From positions 2,666,001-2,730,000 of the forward strand of contig CAJFCV020000005.1 of the NCBI GenBank assembly GCA_904066235.2: a stretch of DNA of 64,000 nt, given 5' to 3'. Origin of the DNA: Bursaphelenchus xylophilus (lineage: Eukaryota; Nematoda; Chromadorea; Rhabditida; Aphelenchoididae). The notes beneath the pieces are model-generated. The model saw nothing but the letters and a program-made list of their open reading frames with translations. It searched no databases and was not told the origin of the DNA. Every line of letters begins with the position of its first letter. The first letter of the stretch is position 1. Positions 24,514 through 37,200 of the stretch are shown piece by piece. Made by a program: the position numbers and the translations under genes.

Positions 24514-27021
24514 TTAACAATCATGATCGCTCACAGTATACACATCACAGTGTTTTTGAGCATACAAGTCTGTAGGTTTACAATTAAACGCTTTTTTGAA
24601 TTCATTGGAATTTTGTAGCGCGCCAATAACTCTGTTCTTATTCGGGGCATGTACATCAGAGTATAACTCAAGCTTAGTTTGTATCCCGGCATTGCAAAAG
24701 AACTTTCCAAATCCGATAAAGAAAAGTTGATCATTGGTAAGTCCAGAAACTCTGTCAATAGGTAATCGCGGGTCCTCACCGACCTGGGCTTGGTGTGCTT
24801 TATAAGCATTGAAAGCGCCGTGAATACCTGGAATTGTAACAACAAAGATGTGTTGTTGCCTTCTGTGTGTACTTTTCATTTTCAGCTAACGTTATGGAAA
24901 ACATAGTGTTATTCCTACCTCCATTATCTGCAATGTTTTCGCCGGCGCTTAATTTGCCGTCAATAGGCCAACCTTGTGGAGTCGTCATTGCGTTGTATTG
25001 GTTAATGACACACTCAGCCATAGAATCAAAAAGTCGTTTGCTTTCGGGGTCAAGCCACGAATTAAGATAACCTTGCTCATCGAATTCAACGCCGGTTATG
25101 TCGAAGCTGTGGACGATTTCATGCGCAATTACACTTCCCAACGTTCCGTAATTCACTGCTGCTGGATATTGCACGTGGTAAAGGTAAGGGTACAGAATTC
25201 CGTCCAATATATTTATGGAATTTCTGCCCGCATTGTTGAATGCGTTAAACTCAGACGCGATGCGGCGCGAAAAATCTGTGCGATCGCGCTCAGATGTCAT
25301 CATTTCCTTTGCGCTTTGAATTTCGTCGAATATGTTTAATGACTGAATCGGATTGGCATCAGTTAAGTTCCATTCAGAGTAATAGTCATTGAGGAACTGA
25401 TCAGAATCAACCTTTGTAGGGTAGCCAACATTTATCTGCATATTGTTTAATTTAATATCAACGTGTTTTTTGAACGTCTCGGGCCACTTCATCTTGCTTA
25501 TCTCCAACTAAAAATTCTTGGTTTATATCATGACGCAAACAAGTTGCAGTACGGCTTACCCTAAACCCTTCAACGATCTCTTTCACCATTTGTGTAACGT
25601 AGGAAAATTTCGTACGGCGCTCTTCTTTATTCGGTATTCGTTCATCGATGTATAGTCGGTCTAACAAAGGGTATAGGATAGGTGTCTGTATTAGGCTGCT
25701 GAAGCACGTGTGTTCGGGAGGAGAAACATTCACTGCAACACTGTCGCGAGACTCCTTCTGCTTGATCAAAATAGAGTTGGGTTGTAGCAGCATATCTTTC
25801 AAAGGATACATCCGTTGTAGAAACATGTAGTTGTACAATGTTCTTCCGGTTATCGCGTTTGATAGAACATAAGAAGAAAGATTTGCGAACCGATCTGGTA
25901 GACCAATTATGATCTCCGCCTTTTCAGAGCTGAAACGGGCCTTTAATTCGTCAGTCTCTTCCTCTAGATAATCGAGAACTGCGCTTTGGAAATCCAGAAA
26001 TGGAAACCGTTGACTTGCTTCGCCAATAGTTAACGTCAATTTCAAACTGAAACAGAAATTTTTTACATTAGTTCTCTTTACTTTTGCGGTGCTGTACTTT
26101 TCCTCAAAATTCTGTCAACTCCTGCGTAGTCTGCCACATATTTCTCAACATTAAGTATGTCTTCAATGTCTCGCTCAATTATGCTGGCATCCATTGGCAG
26201 AGACAAATACTTGGACAAGTTCTTCAAGAACACGGAAAGTTGGGCTTTCAGAGTTGGCCTAAATTCGTCCCACTCGTACCGGTATGAATAAAAATACTAA
26301 AAGTTGCGTGTTATTATAGGGTAACCTACGCCTTCTTCCAACACTGACTCGCTTGATATCCCGAGCGTTTTTACAAAACTATTCTTTCTAAGAAATTCGT
26401 CCGTATGTATAGAAATGAGGCCACCAAAATTCGCAATTTTTGAGATCTGTGCTCTTGATGGTTTCTCAATTTTGGCTGCATCTCCCGATAACGCTGGGAA
26501 GTCCATCCCTAAAGTCTCCTTTGTAATATTGTAAGTTTCCTCAACCATTTCCTTCGACGATGACCCCGCGACGCAATCATCGAAATATTGCTTCAGTTTC
26601 TTCATGGCATCGAACTTCTGAAAGGATTTTTTTTTCATCTGGGCCCTCACGGTCAGATCTTATAGCAAACCACTGCACTTACCGCGGGCTTCTTCAATCC
26701 TTTGAAGATAGCATCGTTGGAATTTCGTAAGAGCGATTCCCTTGGATCTTCACCTGGAGAGCAAACGTATTCATAGAAATTCGTGCACGGATTAAGAGTA
26801 AAATTTAACGTTGCATTCAGGCCCCATGCGTAGCCCATGAAAAGGGGGAAGCGTGGATCTGTAGGCGCAATAATTGGAGGGCTGGGATTTACAGCTTCGT
26901 TCATAGACTGCACGAAATCGTCATAGGTCTCGAATTTGCTTTCCTTGGCCGGACTGGATATCACGTTAGAGTTATGACAAAGTATAAGCACGCTGACAAG
27001 CGACAATCCTAGAAACTTCAT
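24514..27021 (-). CDS. M13 metallopeptidase, secreted, tandem copy 2 (743 aa)
   Basis: Sister of the gene at 20,134. Exons: 26683-27021, 26330-26617, 26082-26296, 25560-26046, 24919-25507, 24514-24827; total 2,232 nt. Signal peptide MKFLGLSLVSVLIL; NPCTNFYEYVC; FNAFNNAGRNSI in the NAY position (Tyr replaced by Phe); HEIVH at about 572; GENIADNGG at about 632; C-terminus YTVSDHDC. Introns match the sister in position and phase, the shortest again 33 bp. It lacks the intron-4 insertion. The promoter and roughly 700 bp of upstream flank are also duplicated, so the copied unit was a whole gene with its promoter. Confidence 0.92.
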
Positions 27022-27057
27022 AAAGACAAGCTTTAAAACGCTGATTGTGCCCAAGCC

Positions 27058-27064
27058 TTTTATA
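27058..27064 (-). promoter_or_regulatory. TATA box of tandem copy 2
   Basis: TATAAAA on the minus strand, 37 bp before the ATG at 27,021, in the same context as in tandem copy 1. Confidence 0.65.
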
Positions 27065-27483
27065 GGCCTAAAACGTTTACGAAACGAACAGAAACAGTAA
27101 AGAAAAGTAATACATTGACGACGACATTTGAAAAGCGTACGATTCTTTTATCTATGATTTTCGTATCTGTTCGTTTGTCGGTATAGACGTTTTTCGTTCT
27201 CTATTGTTTGGCCAATAATAAGCGGCGTTTTGTTTTACTATCGGAACGGTTACAGAAAAATCTCTTTCCAAAACGATGTTTTTTTAATAAGTTATCGTGC
27301 TTAGTTCACACATCAAAGGAGTTCATGAAAAGTGTTGATAGCCGCAGAACTTCACAAATGTCGAAAGGTCTGGTAACTAAAGTAACGAACCAAGGCGAGA
27401 GCTCTAGAGTCAAGTGATTTATTCAGGGGGCGTTTTATAGTAAAAACTCACGGAAAAATTAATCAAATTTTAATAAATGAAGG

Positions 27484-27737
27484 TATTACGCTTTTTCAAA
27501 AGTGCAGACACATTTTGTCGCGGGCCGCACCGTGCACAAAACTCCCTTTTGCGGGGTGCATTTTGACCTTTTGCACTGTGCAACCGGATATCGCTGCGAC
27601 GCAAGCTTTTCTTTGAATTGAAAATTGCACAGTGCAAAATGTTTCGAAAAGGATCGCGTCGCGCGGGGAACACGAAACTTGCACTGTGCGGTGCAAAAAC
27701 GGCCGGAAAATGTGTCTGCACTTTTGAAAAAGCGTAA
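27484..27737. mobile_element. MITE family C copy in duplicated upstream flank
   Basis: About 254 bp, with the same TATTACGCTTTTTCAAAAGT ends as 5554-5826. The homologous flank of tandem copy 1 (near 24,030) lacks it. Confidence 0.8.
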
Positions 27738-27940
27738 GAGTTTCTTGTGGTAAAATCGTGGAAGCTTGGTCGGTCCACACACTGATGATTGAACGTAGTT
27801 CAAATAGTCAGACAAGAAAATTCATCGGGCATCCCAGAGCACGGCAATCCCACGTGTTTCTTGGCTCGTTTAGACCCTTCGCCGTCCACTTTGTATCCAT
27901 TGAAATCAATCAAAATTCCACAAAAGAATTTTTCGTGGTT

Positions 27941-28023
27941 TGATCTTCTCCAACGTATCCGTACTACCGAACAAACGTGGACTGGAAGGAATCAATGAAG
28001 GCGGTGGTGACTGGATCCTTGCA
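27941..28023 (-). pseudogene. Fragment of the 38,133 membrane-protein gene
   Basis: On the minus strand this stretch matches the last exon of the small gene at 38,133-38,614 (region 38,510-38,590), including GGATCCAGTCACCACCGCCT and the part coding TAFIESFQSK. A small indel is present, and no other part of the gene is nearby. A relic of a duplicated copy. Confidence 0.7.
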
Positions 28024-28220
28024 TACATAGAATAACTTCCATGCATTGGCAAAATTCAGTGTGTCTTCTTAGGAAGGAAATGGATTTTATTGGTCAAAGG
28101 CAAGCGTTATTATCTTACATGTCTATGCTTGTGATGATACCTATATCAGAAATTCCTTTAAATTTATGTTATGTTATGTTGCAGAGCACGGTTGAAATAA
28201 GTCAGTTTATTCTCAAAGGG

Positions 28221-31200
28221 TTAACAGTCATGATCATCCACGGTATATACATTACAGTGTTTCTGGGCGTATAAATCATCTGCCTTACAATTGAATGCTT
28301 TTTTGAATTGAGGAAAGTTTTGTAATACACCAAGAACTCTAGTTCTATAGGGAGCATGTTCGTCGGAGTATAGCTTTAATTTTGTCGGGTTCTCTCGGCC
28401 ACACCATGGTTTTGTCATACCGATAAAGAACAACTGGTCATTGGTGAAGCTGGAAACTCGATCAATGGGCAACCTGGGGTCCTCTCCAAACAGTGATTGA
28501 TGCTTCTTGTAGGCGTTGAAGGTAGCACGGATGCCTGAAGATTTCGTACAGCAACAGACACCACTCACCTCCATTATCCGCAATGTTTTCGCCGGCGGTG
28601 AATTTCCCGTCTATAGGCCAACCTTGCGAAGTTTTGAAGGTGTTGTATTGGTCGATTACGCACTGTTCCATCGAATCAAACAATGCTTTGCTCTCCGGAT
28701 CCAGCCACGGATTTACGTATCCTTGGTCATCGTATTCCACTCCACTATTATCGAAGCTGTGAACAATCTCATGGGCAAGTGCAAATCCGATTGCTCCGTG
28801 GTTAACTGCGGCAGGATAATCCGACCGAAAATTGGGAGGATACAGAATCGCATCATAGACGTTGATTGAGTTCCTATATGGATTGTTGGCTGCGTTTACT
28901 TCATTTACAGAGCCCGTGAAGTCTGTTCGATCGCGTTCGGTTCGAGAAAGCATTAAAATGTTTTGCGTTTGCGTAAACAGTGACAGGGACTCAGCTTCGT
29001 GACCATCAGTGACGTTCCATGCCATGTAGAAATTGTTTAAAAAATCGTCAGAGTCCACTCTTCTAGGGTAGCCGACATTTATTTGCATGTTGTTTAGCTT
29101 TGTGTTTACGCCTTTTTTAAATGATTCAGGCCAATTTAGTTTATTGATTTCAATCTAAATGCGTACAGTATGTCATGAGGAAAAGCGCGTTCAAACAAAA
29201 CTCACTCGAAATCCTTCAATTATCCGCTTTATCATCTTCTCCACAGCTGAGAATTTGGCCTCTCGGTCGGCCTTGTTGGGTATACGGCTGTCTATATATA
29301 ACCTATCAGTCAAAAAGTTAACTCTCGGGATCGATGCAACGTTTTCTAGGCATCTTCTTTCAGGGTTCGGCGTGGGATCAAGCTGTTTGAAGATTGCATT
29401 CGTTCTCGTCGTTGCAGAAGCAGAATTAACAACGGGGATCATGTCTTTAAGAGCATAGAGGGCTCTGATATAGAAAACATTGTAAAGCGTTCGCCCACTA
29501 ATTGCATCTGACATTATATAGTCCGACAATTTAGAGAAACGATCTGGAATTCCAATTAATATTCGTTCTTTACCAGATGAAAACCGGGTTTTTTGCTCTT
29601 CGGAAAGATCCTTCAATAGACTTTGTAGCACAGTAGGCATATCCAAGAACGGAAACATTGCGCTTACTTCATCGATTGTGAAATCCATAAGCTGGCTGAA
29701 ATTGGGAACTCAGACGGCTCTTTCACACGTTGGCGAAGGCTTGGCGGAGACTTTATTTCTAGCGGCGGCCGGTTTCGGGGGAAAGGGTCTTCTGTAAACC
29801 TTTTCAATCGGGTTCGCAAAAACGCCTATTTTATCCGGGGCGGGCTTCCTAAAATTTGGCAGGCCCGCACCCGAGCCGGGATCGGAAATTTTGGTCCGGA
29901 CTTGCTGCGCGGGTGGTAGCCAGAGATTTCCACAGCTACGAAGCCGCCTCTTGGCTCCGGCTCTGAGCGGCTCCGGCTCCCGAGCCCAAAGTCGGAGCCA
30001 GACTTCTCAGCGTTCAGAAAAGTAAAAATTACAGAGGATAATCGTGGGCGTTGATTTCGAAAATCATATTCATTCCTTTTTGATTGTAACTTTTTTTTGA
30101 ATTATTTCTGTAAGCAGCAATTTTTTGATCCTTTTTCACAAATACTCGATTTGGGGGTTGGTTTGAAATCAACACCATCGACAAATCTAATTTTTTTTCA
30201 GTTTCCCCAACTATGTTTTCCCTCGATTGACGACGTTCCGAAACACACCTTTGCACGGGTGTTTGAAGACGCACAAATTTGTCGTTAGCTGCGTTCTCTG
30301 CGAGGTATTTCTCAACATCTAAAACATCGTCGACATCTTTTGATAACACAGAATCATCCACGGGCAATTGTAACCGGGCTGCTAACTTCTTCAGGAACGA
30401 GGTTAATTCCTCCTTCAAGGTAGGTCGATATGTAGGCCATTCGTTGAGAACAAGATATGTGGACTAAAAATTTGTTTCGCCAAAAAATTACGACGTACGT
30501 CAGCTTCAAGCAAGAGTGGACCGGAAAGGGAAACTGTGTACAGATATCCATCAACCTTTTTTGGAAATTCGTCGATGCCGACTTTGACAATTCTACCTTC
30601 GAGCAATAGGTTTGTGAGCGTGGGTTTTGGGGGCTTGTCTACAGCGTCTGGCCTACCAGACAACGCTGGAAAGGGTACACCTGCGGCTTTTGCGACAATC
30701 TGATATTGATCTTCAATCACAATTTTTGGTTCAGGCTCTCTAAGACAAGCATCAAAATACTTTTTTAGCTTCCTCGTTGCATCAAATTCCTGAAACCGTT
30801 GCATTTTACAAGGAAAGTACTTCTATAGGGTATGGACAAAAAATAGCAAAATTTTTCTGACTCAGAATGTGTAAAAATTAGTAACACCACGCATGTTTCG
30901 GCCTGTACCTTCATACCCCATTGGAGGGCTTTCCTTGTTAGTAGAGACAAACTTACGGCCGGTTTTTTTAATGCATTAAGTAAAGCTTGTGTAGCAGAGT
31001 CTTGCAAGTCCTGGATTGCGAATTCGTTTGGACTGCAGACGTAGTCATAAAAGTCAGTACAAGGGTTCAGGTTGAAATTCAATGTGCTATTTAAACGTTG
31101 GGCGTAGTCCAAAAACGCTGCATAGCGTGGGTCGGTCGGAGAGATGACGCTTGGATTTTGATTAACTCCATCATTCAGAGAACTCATAAAGTCATCAGGG

Positions 31201-31286
31201 ATCTCAAAGTGGTCCTGGTTGATAGGGCTGCCTGATGTCGGACAGGAAAATAACAGGACCAGAAAAAAGGCACGGAGTAAAATCAT
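28221..31286 (-). CDS. M13 metallopeptidase, secreted, tandem copy 3 (741 aa)
   Basis: Exons: 30957-31286, 30499-30789, 30249-30463, 29206-29695, 28569-29154, 28221-28534; total 2,226 nt. Intron phases equal those of the two sisters. Starts MILLRAFFLVLLFSC (signal peptide); NPCTDFYDYVC; VNAANNP at the NAY position (Ala-Ala in place of Ala-Tyr); HEIVH at about 570; GENIADNGG; C-terminus YTVDDHDC. More diverged from the other two than they are from each other. Intron 3 (29,696-30,248) contains a foldback-family fragment and a GC-rich repeat. Replacement of the substrate-binding tyrosine could alter specificity (inference). Confidence 0.92.
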
Positions 31287-31324
31287 GGTGGCCAAAATTG
31301 GTGATACGTTCAGTTCATGTGCAC

Positions 31325-31332
31325 TTTTTATA
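31325..31332 (-). promoter_or_regulatory. TATA box of tandem copy 3
   Basis: TATAAAAA (minus strand), about 39 bp upstream of the ATG at 31,286. Confidence 0.55.
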
Positions 31333-31490
31333 CAACAATTTCGAAGGTCAGCAGACTACAAAGTGGCATATAGACATGAAATAAAACAAGCCAAGAACAA
31401 TGGAAGTTACGGACGCTTGTCGTATGATTTTTCGTATTGATACGTCGTTCTTTTCACCTTTTTTGTATTCATTTTACTAATGATAAAATA

Positions 31491-32368
31491 CAGGGTGGGC
31501 CACTCGAAACTCCCAACCTCTTTTCAGGTATTTCGCCGCCAATAATGCACCAATTTCTGTAAAATTTATATCAAATTGAAGCTGAGACACCCCATTTCTT
31601 GTCCACCAAATATGGCCAACTTCACGGGGGCACTCGCACTGACCTTTTCCATTTTCATCCCAATTTTTGGAGCCCGAAATCGGTGAAACTTAGAAATTTT
31701 TTGGAATGATTTTCAATTGAGCTTCTCGGACTTAGAAAATTTTTGGATTACCAGCAAGAAAAAAGTCGACAAATTCGCGGAAAAAATTTTAAAACATTGA
31801 AGTTTACATCCGTACCAAGTGCGTCAAACCCATATTTCAATCAGGCGAGGTACCAATTTGGGCGAATGAGAACGAAAGCTGTTTTCTCGGGCAATCTAAG
31901 CCTGGAAAGTTTCTGTGCACCTTCGGGGTGGATGTGCTCATGCATGCAGACAGTTTCGCCCATTTTTTTCACATTTTGGAAAATTTCGAATAATTAAGCC
32001 TATTGCCCCAGGACACAAAATCAACGCCTAAAAGAATAATTTTGACTATTCCGTTAACTGCCATCATTTTTTTCTGCTTCTTATAAGAATTTTGTTTAGT
32101 CAAAGGCGCGAACATTTTCCAATTCCGAGAAACTAAACTGGAAATCATTCCAAACATTTTCTAAGTTTCACCGATTTCGAGCTCCAAAATTTGGAATGAA
32201 AATGTAAAAGGTCAGTACGGGTGCCTCCGTGAAGTTAGACGGGCCATATTTGGTGGACAAGAAATGGGGTGTCTCAGCTTCAATTTGATATAAATTTTAC
32301 AGAAATTGGTGCTTTATTGGCGGAGAAATACCTGGAAAGAGCTTGGGAGTTTCGAGTGGCCCACCCTG
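31491..32368. mobile_element. Mariner-type MITE with TA target duplication
   Basis: Ends CAGGGTGGGCCACTCGAAAC and its reverse complement, TIRs of about 150 bp, TA on both flanks (31,489-31,490 and 32,369-32,370). Related to the element at 36,503-37,027. No coding frame. Confidence 0.85.
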
Positions 32369-32499
32369 TACATTGGCCATAAAAAAGCTCCATGACCAGC
32401 AAGCAACGTTCTCAAGATGCGTTGCTCAGAAATTGATGAAATTTGGCCTGTCGGATCAATGCGGAACAGGTTAATTTCTAAAAATTTGAGTTTGCGCCT

Positions 32500-33000
32500 T
32501 CTCCGTTCACAGGGGAAGTACCCCAAGTGCGATCCTCAGATTTTGATAAAACTTGGCGCAAGTTTCGAATAATTTTTTCTAAAATGTATGCGAGAATCGT
32601 AGCTCGCGCTTGCTGAAACCACCGAGATTTATAGGTCGAAAGTCGACGAAAATTTCAGTTTTTGCCGAATTTCGGCACGAAAAGTTGCATCCCTATTTCT
32701 ACCGTAACGGGTAATATTTCCACCAAACCCAATTTTTCCCGCACGAAGCTAGCAAATTTATGGCCAAAAAGTGTTTTTCTCACTTTTCAGTAAGCGTTGC
32801 AGTGTTCGACGTCACCAACATTACAATGAAAGGCGTCTTTAAACCCCCGAGAGCTTTGCAAAATTCCAAGAATCCGTGGCAAATCTTTCGCATGCATATC
32901 TCTATTCAACGTCTGAATTGGAAGAAGCGGCCAAATGCAAATGAAATGAAGAACACTTGATCGCTTTTTGCTGTCGTATTTTAGTGTACCGAGCGGTGTG
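32500..33000. repeat. Partial TIR element, no gene
   Basis: 32,513-32,660 matches the left end of the element at 59,588-60,030 (GGGAAGTACCCCAAGTGCGA). The right end is not found. The remainder to 33,000 shows nothing recognisable. Confidence 0.5.
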
Positions 33001-33004
33001 GTTT

Positions 33005-34230
33005 ATTATATAAGGCGCGTGCGTTCTACATCTCAGCGGGCCTCCTCGCAGAAAACCCGCATTTCTTGTCTGTGGGCCCTCTAGACAAGAATTGCAGTTT
33101 TCCGTCCAAATTATTTTCGGTCCAGACGAGAATTGGCGATTCTTGTCCAAAGCCAGACAAGAAGTAGGCAAAAGTTGTCTGGGAAGCAGACAATTTTTTT
33201 GTCTGGACTTCAGACAAGAAATGCGAAATCCTGTCTGGTAGCCAGACAAGAAAACTTTGTCTGGCTAGAAATGCATAATCTCGTCTACAAAAAACTTTTC
33301 ATCGCGCTTCTTTCCTGGGACTACCTTGTTGCACGTCAGACCACGACTTCTTCGGCGCAGCTGTCAGAACACCGAAACCCAAGGCAAACGACCGTCGTCG
33401 CTGACCCCGATCACGGTGAAGGACATGCTTCGCCTTGGAACTTTGGCGTTCCGTGAGACTGTTTTCGTTTCTGGCCGAAAGGCCGAACACCAACAAATTC
33501 GAAGGGCACTTTGCTCGATTGACGAAAGGAAACTTTCTCGCTCAGAAAAGAAATGGGTTCCTCTCATGAGCGAGAAACGCAGAGAAAAAATCGCGTTCAA
33601 AAGTGCCCTCTCACTCACGCTTTTTGCGTGCGTTTTTGTTCTTTTCTCTGCGTTTCTCGGCTCTGGGTTTCTCGCTCATGAGAGGAACCCATTTCTTTTC
33701 TGAGCGAGAAAATTTTCTTTGCTTGTACGGGCAATGTTTTTTTCGAATTTGTTGGAGTTCGGCCTTTCGGCCAGAAACGATAACAGTCTCAAGGAACGCC
33801 GAGGTTCCAAGGCGAAGCATGTCCTTCACCGTGATCGGGGTCAGCGACGACGGTCGTTGGCCTTGGATTTCGTTGTTCGGACAAGTTCCGTCGTAGAACC
33901 TGGGCTGTGAAATGCAACTCGCAATTTCCACGGAGGGGAGAATCGAAACTTTTTGTGGATAAAGATTTTTAGGGGATTTTCCGTTTCTGATCAGACAAAA
34001 AAGTTTGTCTGACTACCAGACAGGATTCCTCGTTTCTTGTCTGGAGTCCAGACAACATTTTCAGGTTTTCGTCCAGGCCTTTTGTCTGTTATCTCAGACA
34101 AGTTTTGCAAATTTTGCCTCTATTTTAGACAGAAAATGCGCATTTCTTGTCTAGAGGGCCTACAGACAAGAAATGCGGGTTTTCTGCGAGGAGGCCCGCT
34201 GAGATGTAGAACGCACGCGCCTTATATAAT
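33005..34230. mobile_element. 1.2 kb foldback element rich in TGTCTGG
   Basis: Starts ATTATATAAGGCGCGTGCG and ends with its reverse complement. Arms carry many TTGTCTGG/CCAGACAA words. A second inner inverted repeat surrounds the centre (TTTCTGGCCGAAAGGCCGAA near 33,465 against the same word inverted near 33,765). No transposase frame. Confidence 0.8.
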
Positions 34231-34280
34231 GTGTTTATGAAAAATCTGTATGAACAATATACGTATAATACAATTAAAAT

Positions 34281-37200
34281 TTAACAAGGTTTATCGGATG
34301 GAGCTTTTCGATAGACATTACAATGTTCTTTGGGCGCGTATAAGTCCCCGACATTGCATTTAAAAGCCTCTTTGAATTCAGGCATGCTTTGCAAGACACC
34401 GAGGACACGCAACTTGCTTTCTGCATGCATATCTGTGGCTAGAACCTCCATTAATATTGGTGGTTTTTGACAGTGGAAAAGGGCAAACGAAATAAAGAAA
34501 ATTTGGTCGTTTGTTAATGATTGCAGTCTTTCAAGCGGAATTGGTGGGTCGGCTCCTGCACTCGCTGTTTGAGCTTTGTAAGCACGATAAGCTGCCAAGA
34601 GACCTGAAAATTTGCTCAAGAAAATTCAATGGTTCTTTTACCCCCGGCGTCGGCTATATTCTCTCCTTGAGTTGCATGACCGTTAACCGAGGAGTTGTGA
34701 GACGTAGTAAACCCATTGAATTGGTTAACAACACACTGCGCCATGGTATTAAATTTCTGTTTGGTCTCTTGGTCCATCCATTCCTTCATGTCTCCAGTCT
34801 TATCGAAACGAATGCCAAGGTTGTCGTAGCCATGAACGATTTCGTGCCCCACAAGGCTTCCCGCCCCACCATAAGCGGCTGCTGTTGGGTAATCAACAGA
34901 AAAGATGGGCATTGACAACAAGCCATCTTCAATGATTATAGCGTTCACCGGCGGATTGTTAAACGCGTTGACGGTATATATTGGCAAGTACATGTCTTTC
35001 CTGTCCTTTACCGTCTGCAGCAGGAGTCTCTTGCGGTCTTTGAATGCCAATTCTTGTGCCCGTTCCAGCTCGTCTTCGTAGCTTAATGTGGGGTTCAACT
35101 CATAGGAGGCATATTTTGCATTCAGATAGGTGTCGTTGAACAGTTTTTCCGGGTATACGAGGTTCAGCTCTATATTTTCCAGCTTCTCGTATGCGTGACT
35201 TTTCGAGTTTGTTGTCCAATCAAGCTCATCAAGTTGTGTCTGGAATAAATACTTGTTGGAAGACACAAGCACACTTGCTGAAACTCAAGGCTTACTTACT
35301 CGAAATGCTTGCAACAAATTGCGTGTCAGCTGAGATACGTATTCGACTTTTTTCTGTCGAATCTCTGGCGTAGGCAGCGAGCCTTCGGCGTACAAACGTT
35401 CAATTAGCGGTGAGAGATAACCGAATGTTTCTGTCAGTGCATCTGTTTGCATCATGTTTCCAAGGCATAACTCTTTTTGCTGCATTTCACTACCTTCGGT
35501 TTTTGAATTAACAAAGCTATGAAGCTTTTCAAAGGAAGAGTCATCGTTGAACGTTAAACTTTCCGTTCGTGAGACGCCGGCGGGTGGTAAACGAGTTTCG
35601 TAGGCGCGCAGCAGATGCAAATACAGATAATTGACGAGTGTCCGGCCGTCCACTTCGTCACTGTCTATGAGATTCTTCATTGCCATCAAAGATTCTGGTG
35701 CGTATATGCGAATTTTGAAGTTATTGGACAAAACATGAGCCTTTAAGTCATCGGCCTCTTCCTTGACGAACAGCTGGAGGAATTGGGGAAAGTCGAGCAA
35801 CCCAGCAATGTTATTTGCCTCTTGCGCAGTCATCAACTTTGCTTCTCTGAAATATATGTGTGTAACCGGATGACTGCGGTTTTTTTGACTTGCATTTCCG
35901 TTACTGAAGCCATCTGCGGGTTCGGTAAGACACGGTCGACAATAAGTTTTTCCAATTTCATGACATCTTGGATGTCTTTTCTCAGCTTCTCTTTAGCGAC
36001 CTGAACGCTCGCTGCAGATATGAATCTATGCGCTGGTCTAGCAATAATATTGAATACGGGATCCATTGCCACCTGATTGTCCCATAACTTGTCATAATAA
36101 TAATAGGCCTGAATCAAAAATGCGGTTTTAAAAACACTGCAAAAAAAGACAACAAATTACCGTTGATAACAAAAGAGAAGGCGATTTGAAGTTGATCGTC
36201 ATGACCGGATCCGCCTCGTTCTGTCTATAGGAATAATCGACTTTGGCGGTTGTCAGAGTTTTCCTGCTAATGCTGGAAAAGAAGAACATGGCTTCAGTCA
36301 GCTGCTCCTTTGTAGGCTTCTTTATGGGGCCGTCGAGGAGGATAGGGAATTCGGTTCCTAAGATTGAGCTGAATTTTTGGTAATGCGTCTTCAGGAACTT
36401 GACGCCATTGTAATCGTCCACGTTTTGCGATTTATTGACGCACTTGTCGAGAAGAGCGTCAAGTTTCGTCAACACAGGAATTTTCTATAACTTGTGTGAA
36501 TACAGGGTGGTTCAGACGAAGCTCCCATCCTTATTTCAAATATTCCTCCGCCAATAATGCACCAATTTCTATAAAATTTATATCAAATTGAAGCTGAGCT
36601 ACCCCATTTTTTGTCCACATGACGGGACCAAGTTCACGGAGGCCCCTGTACCTTGACCTTGACATTTTCATTCCAAATTTTGGAGTCCGGAATAGGTGAA
36701 ACTTAGAAAATTTTTGCAATGACTTTCAATTGAGTTCTTGGACTTGAAAAATATTCGGGTCTTTGGCTAAATAAGACATTTGGAAGTAGCTGAAATAAAT
36801 TGTCCGCAGTCAACGGAATACTCGTAATTAACCTTCAAGACCTTGCTTTTGTCTTCCGGGGGTAACAGGCTTCGTTAACCGAAATTTTTAAAAATGTGAA
36901 CAAATGTGCGAGACTGTCTAGAGCTTTTACTTCAACTTCAATTTGATAAAAAATTTTATAGAAATTCATGCATTATTGGCGGAGAAATACTTGAAATAAG
37001 GATGGCAGCTAAGGCTGAACCACCCTGTAGAGCAGTTGAATTTTTGTTACATTGTGAACTCACCAAACTCCTCTTCATACCCAACGCTAATTTCTTCTGT
37101 AATTCCAGTGCGATTTCTTGATATGTTGATAACATTTCCTTGCCACACACGTAGTTGTAGAAGTCATTGCACGGCGATAAGCTCAGATTCATTGTAGCGT

